Origin: an uncultured Chitinophagaceae bacterium
GTDB lineage: Bacteria > Bacteroidota > Bacteroidia > Chitinophagales > Chitinophagaceae
NCBI GenBank assembly: GCA_903884185.1
Contig: CAISDV010000080.1
Coordinates: 1 to 51,090, forward strand
Direction: 5' to 3'
Length of the DNA stretch: 51,090 nucleotides
A program made the translations under genes and the position numbers. The notes under the pieces are model-generated. The model saw only the letters and a program-made list of their open reading frames with translations. It ran no database searches and had not been told where the DNA came from. Positions 43,376-50,857 of this stretch are shown here, one piece after another; within the stretch, counting starts at the first letter, position 1, and each line of letters begins with the position of its first letter.

Positions 43376-43810
43376 TTACAGGTGATGGATAGTAAAGGTG
43401 ACAACTCCCCATACATTGGCTCGTTCATCAAAGACAGATAACGGGATGTCTGCATATTTTTTATTTTCTGCCATCAGCACCACACCATTAAAATTTTTTT
43501 GCAGCCGCCTGATCACCAGTTCGCCTTCAAGGATAGCCACGATCACTTTGCCGGTTACCGCTTTAATGCTTCTGTCAACGATCAAAACATCGCCGCTGTG
43601 AATGCCCGCACCTATCATGGAATCGCTGTTCATGCGGAAGAAAAAAGTAGCAGGTTTATTATGGATCAATTGTTCGTTCAGGTCAATGCCCCGTTCCATA
43701 TAATCATCTGCGGCGGCGCCAAAACCCGTAGCATTGGCAGTGGGTACTTCCCATTGCGAAAACCGTTTGGAACCTTTGTAAGCGGCCCCGTAAAAAATAT
43801 CCTCATCCAT
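43376..43810 (-). CDS. umuD: UmuD-like S24 peptidase, with Arg at the catalytic Lys position
   Basis: 144 residues, LexA/UmuD fold. In E. coli, UmuD is self-cleaved by a Ser-Lys dyad (Ser60, Lys97). Here the Ser is Ser64 in NSDSMIGAGI. Aligning EGELVIRRLQ with E. coli DGEFTVKKLQ places Arg101 where Lys97 should be, so general-base function is in doubt. The cleavage region TANATGFGAAADDY aligns with the Cys24-Gly25 site and has Thr-Gly. umuC follows directly. Upstream is the palindrome at 43836-43855. Confidence 0.9.
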   Translation of the reverse strand: MDEDIFYGAAYKGSKRFSQWEVPTANATGFGAAADDYMERGIDLNEQLIHNKPATFFFRMNSDSMIGAGIHSGDVLIVDRSIKAVTGKVIVAILEGELVIRRLQKNFNGVVLMAENKKYADIPLSVFDERANVWGVVTFTIHHL

Positions 43811-43835
43811 ATTTTTATTTTGAAATACTAATTAA

Positions 43836-43855
43836 TTTAGTAAATTTATACTAAA
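43836..43855. promoter_or_regulatory. Candidate SOS operator between umuD and the LigT-like gene
   Basis: Inverted repeat TTTAGTA-AATTTA-TACTAAA; a third half-site TACTAA lies at 43826-43831. It is 26 bases upstream of umuD and 36 bases upstream of the divergent gene at 43891, and UmuDC is LexA-controlled in other bacteria. The sequence is not a known Bacteroidota LexA box, so this is an inference from position and symmetry. Confidence 0.4.
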
Positions 43856-43890
43856 ATAATTGGGTATTCCAAATAATTGATCAAGTATTT

Positions 43891-44511
43891 ATGGAAACAA
43901 CACTCCTCGACTTGCCTGGCTACCAGGTGAACGAATACCTGCTGGTATTGCAGCCGCATGAGGACCTGTGGAACAGGATCATGGCGGTAAAGAAGGCTTT
44001 TTCAGAAAAGTATGATTGTCCGATGGCGTTATGGACAAAGCCCCATATTACGCTGGTGAATTTTGTGCAGTACGCCATAAAGGAAGAAAAGGCCGTAGAG
44101 AAAATGGGGAGGATCGCTTCCCGCAATTCACCTTTTGCAGTAGTATTAAAAGATTTCGGGAGTTTTCCCACGCACACTATTTATATCAATATATCTACGC
44201 AAACGGCCATCGTGGAATTAGGAAAACAATTGCGGGAAGCACAGGCGCTGATGACCCTGAATAAAGACAATAAACCTCATTTTCTGTCTGAACCGCATCT
44301 CACCATTGCAAGAAAATTAAAACCCTGGCAATATGAAAAGGGATGGCTGGAGTATAGCAACACGCCTTTTACAGGAATGTTCATCGCGGATCATTTGCTG
44401 TTGCTGAAAAGAAAAGTAGGAATAAAAAAATATGAGGTACTGAAAAAATTTGAACTGAAGGGCGAGCCGTGTACAGAAAATAAAGGGATACAATTGGGGC
44501 TATTTGCCTGA
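43891..44511 (+). CDS. 2'-5' RNA ligase/2H phosphoesterase superfamily protein
   Basis: 206 residues. Two HxT-type motifs of the 2H phosphoesterases are present: HITLVNF (about 49) and HLTIARK (about 131). Members hydrolyse or ligate 2'-5' and cyclic phosphate RNA or nucleotide linkages. The gene is divergent from umuD and followed by the radical SAM gene 34 bases on. Presence beside umuDC suggests a damage-response role, but the substrate is unknown. Confidence 0.85.
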   Translation: METTLLDLPGYQVNEYLLVLQPHEDLWNRIMAVKKAFSEKYDCPMALWTKPHITLVNFVQYAIKEEKAVEKMGRIASRNSPFAVVLKDFGSFPTHTIYINISTQTAIVELGKQLREAQALMTLNKDNKPHFLSEPHLTIARKLKPWQYEKGWLEYSNTPFTGMFIADHLLLLKRKVGIKKYEVLKKFELKGEPCTENKGIQLGLFA

Positions 44512-44545
44512 AACAATATCAATAAAAATAATCAATCAATATTTC

Positions 44546-45624
44546 ATGGAGGAAGAACAGCAGGAAGAAAATACGGATACTTATAAAAAGGGCAGGGGAG
44601 CGCAGATCAATACCAAGAACCGATTTCTTACCAATCAAAAAGTAAAAGAACATATTGAATCTATCGATGACTGGATAGAACCGAATGTGGCAACGCAATA
44701 CCTGGAGGACAAAGCAAAAGGCCTGGTTAATAAAGTGGATAGCCCGGATGTAGGTATGTGGTACAGTATGAATCCTTACCAGGGGTGTGAGCATGGCTGC
44801 ATCTATTGTTATGCACGGAATTCTTTTGAATACTGGGGATATAGCGCCGGGCTTGATTTTGAAAGCAAGATCATTGTAAAGAAAAATGCTCCCGAGTTGC
44901 TTCGTAAATTTTTAATGAATCCCAAATGGCAATGTGTTCCGATCAGTTTAAGCGGGAATACGGATTGTTACCAGCCTGCAGAAAAAAAGTTCCGGATCAC
45001 GCGGCAGTTACTGGAAATATGCAATGAGTTCAACCAACCGGTAGGTATTATCACTAAGAATGCGGGTATATTAAGAGACAAAGAACTTTTACAGGAGATG
45101 GCGAAGAAAAAATTGGTGAGTGTATTGGTGAGTACCACTTCTTTCAATGAAGACCTGCGAAGAGTAATGGAACCCCGCACCACAACGGGGAAACAAAGAT
45201 TGCGTGTGATGAAAGAATTAAGCGATGCAGGAATCAGGGCAGGAGTAATGCTTGGGCCAATGATCCCGGGGTTGAATGAACATGAGATGCAACGTATCAT
45301 GGAAGCTGCCAGTTTAAATGGCGCAACTTTTTCTGCTTATACTTTTATCCGGCTGAATGGCGCGATCAAATTATTATTCCATGACTGGTTATATAAAAAT
45401 TTCCTGACAGGGCAGACAAAGTATGGCACCTGATAGAAACGGGGCATGGCGGGCAGGTGAATGATAGTCGCTGGGGTACCCGCATGCGTGGCGAAGGGCC
45501 CATAGCAGAACTGGTACGCCAGCAATTTATCAAGTATAATAAAATATACAAGCTAAATGCAGAAAGATGGGAACTGGATTGCTCACAATTCAGGAGGCCT
45601 GGAGAACAGGGTCGCTTATTTTAA
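44546..45624 (+). pseudogene. PA0069/Rv2578c-type radical SAM protein, frameshifted
   Basis: Radical SAM protein of the COG1533 group (to which spore photoproduct lyase also belongs). The start ATG at 44546 gives MEEEQQEENTDTYKKGRG. The cluster motif CxxxCxxC is CEHGCIYC. The reading frame ends at 45433, but the +1 frame from about 45405 continues with the conserved C-terminus (DRADKVWHLIETGHGGQVND...RRPGEQGRLF) to a stop at 45624. A single missing base near 45403-45406 (TTCCTGAC for TTCCCTGAC) explains it. Either a real inactivating deletion or a sequencing error. The catalytic core is intact but the last third of the C-terminal part is lost. Confidence 0.85.
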
Positions 45625-45634
45625 ACAACCGTAT

Positions 45635-45985
45635 TTATTTCTCCAGCAATCCGTCAGCCTTCCATTGAGCCAGGACATGTATATCCGCTTCAGAAAGTTT
45701 TGGATTTCTCTGCGGCATAAATCCTCTTTCACCAGGATTCAGTTGTGTTCTGCGCAGCATTTGGTCAATATTCTTTACCGCTCCTGCAAAGGTGTTCAAT
45801 GGTTCTTTATTTCCTTGTGGAGGTATATGGCACGGAGCACATTTTGCTGCAACCAGGGCTTTTACATTTGCCTCGTATGTAAACTTGGGAGGTGCAGGTG
45901 GTGCTTTTGCTATTTTATTTGACGGGGAACAAAATTGCAATAAAATTGCGCCAAGCAGGACGGCGACTACAAAAATTTTTTTCAT
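45635..45985 (-). CDS. c-type cytochrome lipoprotein
   Basis: 116 residues with a signal peptide (MKKIFVVAVLLGAILLQFC), Cys19 possibly lipid-modified. One haem-binding CxxCH motif: Cys49-Ala-Pro-Cys52-His53 (KCAPCHIPPQG). A Met in RGFMPQRNP is a plausible axial ligand. A periplasmic electron carrier or a sensor-type single-haem domain; partner enzyme not identifiable from the window. Confidence 0.85.
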   Translation of the reverse strand: MKKIFVVAVLLGAILLQFCSPSNKIAKAPPAPPKFTYEANVKALVAAKCAPCHIPPQGNKEPLNTFAGAVKNIDQMLRRTQLNPGERGFMPQRNPKLSEADIHVLAQWKADGLLEK

Positions 45986-46072
45986 TACTGTTGGTTTTTA
46001 GTAAGTTGTCAAATGAATTTTAAAGATATTGATTTTAATTCAACCCGGCTTATCCTCTAATAAATTTATTTA

Positions 46073-46417
46073 ATGCGTATTCTTTTCTGGAAAATTGCCC
46101 ATATAAAAAAATGGATGCAGAACCATTTTGAACTTCTTTTTTTTACATTTTCCATCTTTGCCTTGTTTTTCATGCCGGAAAAACATTCAGGAGAATCATT
46201 TTGTTTGTTCAGGCAGATGGGTTTTTCTTTCTGTCCTGGCTGCGGTATCGGGCATTCCATACATTATGCATTGCGAGGCGAGTTTCAAACCTCATTTAAA
46301 TACCACCCTTTGGGCATTGTTGCCGTTATCATTATATTTATGCGTATCAAACAACTCTTATTCAAACCAAAACCCATATATGAAACCAAGCCTCATAACA
46401 TTGATCCCGGCAATTGA
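46073..46417 (+). CDS. DUF2752 family membrane protein
   Basis: 114 residues with the DUF2752 hallmark CPGCGIGHSIHYALRGEFQTSFKYHPLG (about 58-85, shown here in parts) and two or three membrane helices. Function unknown. It overlaps the TM2-domain gene by 38 bases (a 38-bp out-of-frame overlap), suggesting translational coupling; the two families are often neighbours in Bacteroidota. Confidence 0.85.
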   Translation: MRILFWKIAHIKKWMQNHFELLFFTFSIFALFFMPEKHSGESFCLFRQMGFSFCPGCGIGHSIHYALRGEFQTSFKYHPLGIVAVIIIFMRIKQLLFKPKPIYETKPHNIDPGN

Positions 46418-46733
46418 AGGAGATGAACTTGCCTTTTTACAGGCAATGACCAATGAACTTAGCGAAGAAAAGCTGCAGTCGTTTGTCATGGTTTATAATG
46501 GCAAAAGAAAAAAAGCCGACACTATCCTTGTGGGCTGCATCCTGGGTTTTGTTGCTGTAGCTGGGATCCAGCGATTTATGGTAGGGCAAATAGGTATGGG
46601 CCTTTTATATTTATTTACAGGTGGATTGTGCTTCATAGGGACCATCATGGATATTATCAATTACAAGAAACTTACGTTTGAATATAATCAGCAGATGGCG
46701 GTTGAATCTCTTGCTATGGCGCGGGCATTTTAA
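46380..46733 (+). CDS. TM2 domain-containing protein
   Basis: 117 residues, start ATG 46380 (MKPSLITLIPAIEGDE) nested in the 3' end of the DUF2752 gene in another frame. The TM2 domain has two helices (ILVGCILGFVAVAGIQRFMVG and MGLLYLFTGGLCFIGTIMDI) joined by a short turn with the aromatic/RF pattern. Role unknown. A longer frame opening at 46128 is only the shadow of the DUF2752 gene. Confidence 0.87.
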   Translation: MKPSLITLIPAIEGDELAFLQAMTNELSEEKLQSFVMVYNGKRKKADTILVGCILGFVAVAGIQRFMVGQIGMGLLYLFTGGLCFIGTIMDIINYKKLTFEYNQQMAVESLAMARAF

Positions 46734-46738
46734 AGCAG

Positions 46739-46840
46739 TGGTCTCGTCCAGAATCGAACTGGAATCTGGGGCTTCGGAAACCCCCGTCCGACCGGTCATC
46801 CGGGCGGGCTTATACTATCCTCGTCCAACTGATGTCAATC
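46739..46840 (-). pseudogene. Truncated tRNA-Arg copy carrying two GC-rich inserts (copy A)
   Basis: Bases 46736-46783 are identical to 47105-47152, the 3' half of the intact tRNA-Arg(CCG), at an exact 369-bp offset. A 26-bp insert (46784-46809, beginning CCGTCCGAC and ending CGGGCGGGC) then interrupts the anticodon arm. The D-stem segment TTATACTATCC (46810-46820) follows and is itself followed by a degenerate second insert (TCGTCCAACTGATGTC..., 46821-46841). The 5' end of the tRNA is missing, so this copy cannot be functional. The next 15 bases carry the D-arm in inverted orientation (GGATAGTAT at 46847-46855). Confidence 0.9.
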
Positions 46841-46854
46841 GAAAATGGATAGTA

Positions 46855-47100
46855 TTACTGAATCATCTTTTTGAGAAATCTTCTACCTGCTGCGGATTTA
46901 AAATATTTTTCCCGTGAAATGGCATCTTCTCTTGTTGTAAACGATTCCTTATAGACAACTTTAAAAGGAATATATGGCCGAATAGATTTGGTCATACCAG
47001 AGTTATGCTGCTTAATCCTTTCTTCGATATTTTCACAATGACCCTTGTAAAAGAAATCGTGACTGACACTTTTTAAAACATACGCACAAAACATAATCAC
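46855..47100 (-). CDS. GIY-YIG nuclease family protein
   Basis: 81 residues, the small UvrC/URI-type GIY-YIG domain. GIY-YIG element appears as AYVLKSVSHDFFYKG (about 6-20), with the conserved Arg in ERIKQHNSG, and Glu in SREKYFKSAAGRRFLKK. These small proteins are abundant in Bacteroidota; most have no known target. It lies exactly between an intact tRNA-Arg gene and a broken copy of the same tRNA, like a gene carried inside the tRNA repeat array. Its stop codon overlaps the inverted D-arm fragment. Confidence 0.85.
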   Translation of the reverse strand: MIMFCAYVLKSVSHDFFYKGHCENIEERIKQHNSGMTKSIRPYIPFKVVYKESFTTREDAISREKYFKSAAGRRFLKKMIQ

Positions 47101-47107
47101 TCATCAG

Positions 47108-47179
47108 TGGTCTCGTCCAGAATCGAACTGGAATCTGGGGCTTCGGAAACCCTTATACTATCCATTGTACTACGAGACC
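47108..47179 (-). tRNA. tRNA-Arg (anticodon CCG)
   Basis: 72 nucleotides folding as a cloverleaf: acceptor GGTCTCG/CGAGACC, D-arm GTAC-AATGGATA-GTAT, anticodon loop TTCCGAA (anticodon CCG, reads CGG), T-arm TCCAG-TTCGATT-CTGGA, discriminator A. The anticodon stem AGGGT/GCCCC has one A-C mismatch and a T-G pair. CCA is not encoded. The sequence upstream (47180 onward) is duplicated in the tandem repeat at 47164-47403. Confidence 0.95.
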
Positions 47180-47403
47180 TGAATCACAAATTTAATTGAA
47201 AGGCTTATGTTTAAGTAAATAGTTTACATCGGAAATTTATACTATCCCCGTCCGACTGGTATCATCCGGGCGGGCATTGTACTACGAGACCTGAATCACA
47301 AATTTAATTGAAAGGCTTATGTTTAAGTAAATAGTTTACACCGGAAGCTTATACTATCCCCGTCCGACTCGCATCATCCGGGCGGGCATTGTACTACGAG
47401 ACC
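47164..47403 (-). repeat. 112-bp tandem repeat made of tRNA-Arg 5' half plus leader, with inserts (copies B and C)
   Basis: ATTGTACTACGAGACC, the 5' end of the tRNA, occurs at 47164, 47276 and 47388, a period of exactly 112 bp. Copies B (47230-47291) and C (47342-47403) contain the tRNA D-arm TTATACTATCC, then a 28-bp insert (47248-47275 and 47360-47387; CCGTCCGACT...CATCCGGGCGGGC), then the tRNA 5' end. The spacer between units is the leader of the intact tRNA (GAATCACAAATTTAATTGAA and onward). The copies lack the T-arm and are not functional tRNAs. Confidence 0.92.
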
Positions 47404-47419
47404 TGGATCACAAAATTAA

Positions 47420-48280
47420 CTATAAACGAATATTGCGTAAGTAAGCACCATAACCGCTTTTTTGATACTTATCTGCGAGTAACAGCAGTTGCTCTTTATT
47501 GATAAATCCCATCCGGTAAGCCACTTCTTCAATGCAGCCTATTTTCTGGCTCTGTCTTTTTTCGATCACCCTTACAAACTCGCAGGCATCGCTCAGTGAT
47601 TCAAAAGTGCCTGTGTCCAGCCAGGCAGTTCCTCTGTTCATTACACCTACTTTTAATGTGCCGCGTTGAAGGTATTCTCGGTTTACATCAGTTATTTCAT
47701 ATTCTCCCCTTACTGAAGGATTGATATTTTTTGCAATGGATACTACATCATTATCATAAAAATACAGGCCGGGAACGGCGTAATTTGATTTTGGCTGTCC
47801 TGGTTTTTCTTCAATTGAAATGGCATTCTGATTTTTATCAAATTCAACCACTCCATATCTCTCGGGGTCATTTACTTCATAAGCAAAAATGGCTGCGCCA
47901 TTGATGTTGTTAAATGATTGAATAAGTTTACTGAACCCTGCGCCATAAAAAATATTATCACCTAATATTAATACCACTTTTTCTTTTCCTATAAATTTTT
48001 CGCCAATCACAAACGCCTGGGCCAGGCCATTAGGAATTTCCTGAACCGCATAAGAGAACTGGCATCCTAGTTCAGCACCATCGCCCAATAATCTTTTAAA
48101 TTGAGATGAATCTTCAGGGGTAGTAATGATCAATATCTCATTAATGCCTGCCAGCATCAATACGGACAATGGATAATAGATCATGGGCTTATCATAAATT
48201 GGCATCAATTGTTTGCTGATCCCCTTTGTAATAGGATATAGCCTTGTGCCACTGCCGCCTGCCAAAATGATTCCTTTCAT
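47420..48280 (-). CDS. rmlA: Glucose-1-phosphate thymidylyltransferase
   Basis: Makes dTDP-glucose from dTTP and glucose-1-phosphate, the first step of dTDP-sugar synthesis. 286 residues with [20 protein letters not shown] (about 8-27) as the nucleotide-binding loop and [18 protein letters not shown]. It is the last gene of an rmlB-rmlC-rmlA run on the minus strand, three bases after rmlC. No rmlD follows; the tRNA array begins after it. Confidence 0.95.
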   Translation of the reverse strand: MKGIILAGGSGTRLYPITKGISKQLMPIYDKPMIYYPLSVLMLAGINEILIITTPEDSSQFKRLLGDGAELGCQFSYAVQEIPNGLAQAFVIGEKFIGKEKVVLILGDNIFYGAGFSKLIQSFNNINGAAIFAYEVNDPERYGVVEFDKNQNAISIEEKPGQPKSNYAVPGLYFYDNDVVSIAKNINPSVRGEYEITDVNREYLQRGTLKVGVMNRGTAWLDTGTFESLSDACEFVRVIEKRQSQKIGCIEEVAYRMGFINKEQLLLLADKYQKSGYGAYLRNIRL

Positions 48281-48282
48281 AT

Positions 48283-48840
48283 TTAAAAATTGAGCGTGGG
48301 TTGAATATCTTTCAGGAATGGATTGTTTTTGTCTTTTTCAGAGAGTAGTATTTTTTCAGCTTTCAGTTTCCAATCTATACCCAAATCCGGGTCACAATAA
48401 CTGATTCCAGCTTCAGATGCCTTGTTATAGTAATTATCGCATTTGTAAAAAAAGACAGCTTCTTCACTTAATACAACAAAGCCATGAGCAAAGCCACGCG
48501 GGATATACAACTGAGTGCCACTGGCTTCGGTAAGTTCTATGCTAAAATGTTTCCCAAATGTAGGCGAGTTCTTGCGAACATCAACTGCTACGTCAAGCAC
48601 TTGTCCTTTTATTACCCGTACCAGTTTTGCCTGGGCAAATTCACCTGTTTGAAAATGCAGTCCGCGTAAAACACCGCGCAATGATCTTGATTGATTATCC
48701 TGTACAAACTCAGCGGATAATCCTGTTAATTCGGAAAAGCGTTTTTTATTAAAACTTTCAAAAAAATAACCACGCCCGTCATCAAATACGGTATCGTGTA
48801 CAATAAAACATCCATTCAAATTTGTTTGCTCAATTTTCAT
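48283..48840 (-). CDS. rmlC: dTDP-4-dehydrorhamnose 3,5-epimerase
   Basis: 185 residues, cupin fold; epimerises C3 and C5 of dTDP-4-keto-6-deoxyglucose. Conserved elements are [16 protein letters not shown] (catalytic His) and [15 protein letters not shown]. Its start overlaps the rmlB stop by four bases (ATGA). Confidence 0.94.
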   Translation of the reverse strand: MKIEQTNLNGCFIVHDTVFDDGRGYFFESFNKKRFSELTGLSAEFVQDNQSRSLRGVLRGLHFQTGEFAQAKLVRVIKGQVLDVAVDVRKNSPTFGKHFSIELTEASGTQLYIPRGFAHGFVVLSEEAVFFYKCDNYYNKASEAGISYCDPDLGIDWKLKAEKILLSEKDKNNPFLKDIQPTLNF

Positions 48841-49889
48841 CTGTTAGAATACATTGATGTATAATAATTCTGATAAGCGCCACTTGTAACATGTTGCAGC
48901 CACTCTGTATTTTGAAGATACCAGTCTATCGTTTCACTCAACCCTTCTTCAAAAGTAGCACTTGGTTTCCAACCCAATTCTGTATTGATCTTTGACGCAT
49001 CGATCGCATACCTTCTGTCGTGGCCAGGCCTGTCTTTCACATATGTGATCAGTTTTTCATTTTCCCCGGGGGCCCTTCCCAGCTTCTCATCCATCAGGGA
49101 ACACATTAATTTTATAAGATCAATATTCTTCCACTCATTAAAGCCGCCGATATTATATGTTTCATCAGGTTTTCCTTTATGAAATACAAGATCAATAGCT
49201 GAGGCATGGTCTTTTACATAGAGCCAATCCCTTGTGTAGAGGCCATCCCCATAAACGGGTAAAGATTTTTTTTGAATGATATTATTTATAAAGAGCGGAA
49301 TCAGTTTTTCGGGAAAATGATATGGCCCGTAGTTATTGGAACAATTTGATATGACGGTCTGCATATCGTATGTCTCCGCATAAGCCCTGACAAAATGATC
49401 AGATGATGCTTTGCTGGCAGAGTAAGGAGAATTTGGGTGATACGGAGTACTTTCCGTGAAAAGCCCTGTATTTCCTAAGGCGCCATATACCTCATCGGTT
49501 GAAACATGATAAAATAAATGTTTACTTAAATCTTGCGCCCAATGTTTCCTGGCAACATTAAGAAGATTGACAGTGCCAATCACATTTGTATAAACAAAAT
49601 CGAGGGGGGAAACGATGGACCTGTCAACATGGGATTCTGCAGCAAGATGAATTACATCAGTAATTCTATGTTTTTCAAAAATATTCTCCAGTGCAGCGAT
49701 ATCCAGGATATTTGCTTTTTCAAAAAAATAGTTAGGATATTTTTCTATATCTGCCAGGTTTTCGAGGTTACCGGCATATGTCAACGCATCAAGGTTGATG
49801 ATACGATAATCAGGGTATTTGGTTACAAACAGTCTTACAACATGCGAACCAATGAATCCTGCGCCACCTGTAATTACAATATGTTTCAT
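48837..49889 (-). CDS. rmlB: dTDP-glucose 4,6-dehydratase
   Basis: 350-residue extended short-chain dehydrogenase with GGAGFIGSHVVR (NAD-binding, residues about 7-18), the active-site HVSTDEVYG and YSASKASSDH (Tyr-x-x-x-Lys), all as in RmlB. Precedes rmlC. The product feeds rhamnose or other 6-deoxyhexoses; because rmlD is not seen here the final sugar is not determined. Confidence 0.95.
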   Translation of the reverse strand: MKHIVITGGAGFIGSHVVRLFVTKYPDYRIINLDALTYAGNLENLADIEKYPNYFFEKANILDIAALENIFEKHRITDVIHLAAESHVDRSIVSPLDFVYTNVIGTVNLLNVARKHWAQDLSKHLFYHVSTDEVYGALGNTGLFTESTPYHPNSPYSASKASSDHFVRAYAETYDMQTVISNCSNNYGPYHFPEKLIPLFINNIIQKKSLPVYGDGLYTRDWLYVKDHASAIDLVFHKGKPDETYNIGGFNEWKNIDLIKLMCSLMDEKLGRAPGENEKLITYVKDRPGHDRRYAIDASKINTELGWKPSATFEEGLSETIDWYLQNTEWLQHVTSGAYQNYYTSMYSNR

Positions 49890-49924
49890 GCTAAATATTT
49901 TTTGTGTTGATCATATCAAACAGC

Positions 49925-50857
49925 TCAAGCCCAAACTGTCTCTTTGATCTCATTATAAACTTTTGTTATTCCTTCTTCCAGCGAAACAGAAGCTTCCCAG
50001 CCAATGTTTGCCAGTTTTGTTGTATCCATTAGCTTCCTTGGTGTACCATCAGGATTAGAGGCATCAAATTTTAATTCGCCTGTATAGCATGTTATCTTTT
50101 GAATCAATTTTGCTAATTCCTTTATGGTAATATCTTCGCCTAATCCAATATTTATTAATCCGGAGTCATTATAGTTTGCCATTAAAAAAAGCGTTGCATC
50201 GGCCAGGTCATCTACATAAAGAAATTCGCGCCTGGGTTCTCCTGTTCCCCATAACTCCACAAATGGGGCATTATTACGTTTTGCTTCAATGAATTTCCTC
50301 AGTAAAGCCGGAAGTACATGTGAATTGGCAAGATTGTAATTATCATTTGGGCCGTAAAGATTTGTAGGCATGCCAGAAATAAAATTACATCCGTATTGTG
50401 CACGATAGGCATCACATAATTCAATACCAGCTATTTTAGCTATGGAATATGGCTGGTTAGTTGGCTCCAGGTAACCTGACAATAAATACTCTTCTTTCAA
50501 AGGCTGTGGTGCCAACTTCGGATAAATACAGGACGATCCTAAAAACAACAATTTCTTTACCCCGGTGAGATAAGATGAATGAATGATATTAGCTTCAATT
50601 AAAAGATTGTCATAGATAAATTCTGCACGATAAGTGTTGTTGGCAACAATGCCACCTACTTTGGCTGCTGCAAGAAACACATACCCTGGCTTTTCTTTTT
50701 CAAAAAACTTTTTAACGGCATCCTGGTTGCGAAGGTCTAATTCCTTTGACGTTTTGGTAATGATATTTGTATAGCCTTCCTTTCGCAGTTTCCTTACGAT
50801 GGCACTTCCCACCATTCCATTATGGCCTGCTACATATATTTTCGCATCCCTTTCCAT
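49925..50857 (-). CDS. fcl: GDP-L-fucose synthase
   Basis: Also called WcaG. Converts GDP-4-keto-6-deoxy-mannose to GDP-L-fucose by epimerisation and reduction. 310 residues: [14 protein letters not shown] (NADPH-binding, GxxGxxG), [20 protein letters not shown] and [12 protein letters not shown] (Tyr-x-x-x-Lys). The gmd stop codon overlaps its ATG by one base (TAATG), so Gmd and Fcl are translationally coupled. Confidence 0.95.
   Translation of the reverse strand: MERDAKIYVAGHNGMVGSAIVRKLRKEGYTNIITKTSKELDLRNQDAVKKFFEKEKPGYVFLAAAKVGGIVANNTYRAEFIYDNLLIEANIIHSSYLTGVKKLLFLGSSCIYPKLAPQPLKEEYLLSGYLEPTNQPYSIAKIAGIELCDAYRAQYGCNFISGMPTNLYGPNDNYNLANSHVLPALLRKFIEAKRNNAPFVELWGTGEPRREFLYVDDLADATLFLMANYNDSGLINIGLGEDITIKELAKLIQKITCYTGELKFDASNPDGTPRKLMDTTKLANIGWEASVSLEEGITKVYNEIKETVWA

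Noticed and set aside
46128-46379. N-terminal extension of the TM2 protein
   Set aside because: It is a shadow of the DUF2752 gene; the TM2 start at 46380 is the first credible Met.
46739-46809. A second functional tRNA-Arg gene
   Set aside because: Its 5' acceptor strand is missing and the anticodon arm is interrupted by a 26-bp insert.
47164-47403. A CRISPR array, because of the regular 112-bp repeats
   Set aside because: The units are tRNA-Arg 5' halves with a constant leader and no variable spacers, and no cas genes are near.
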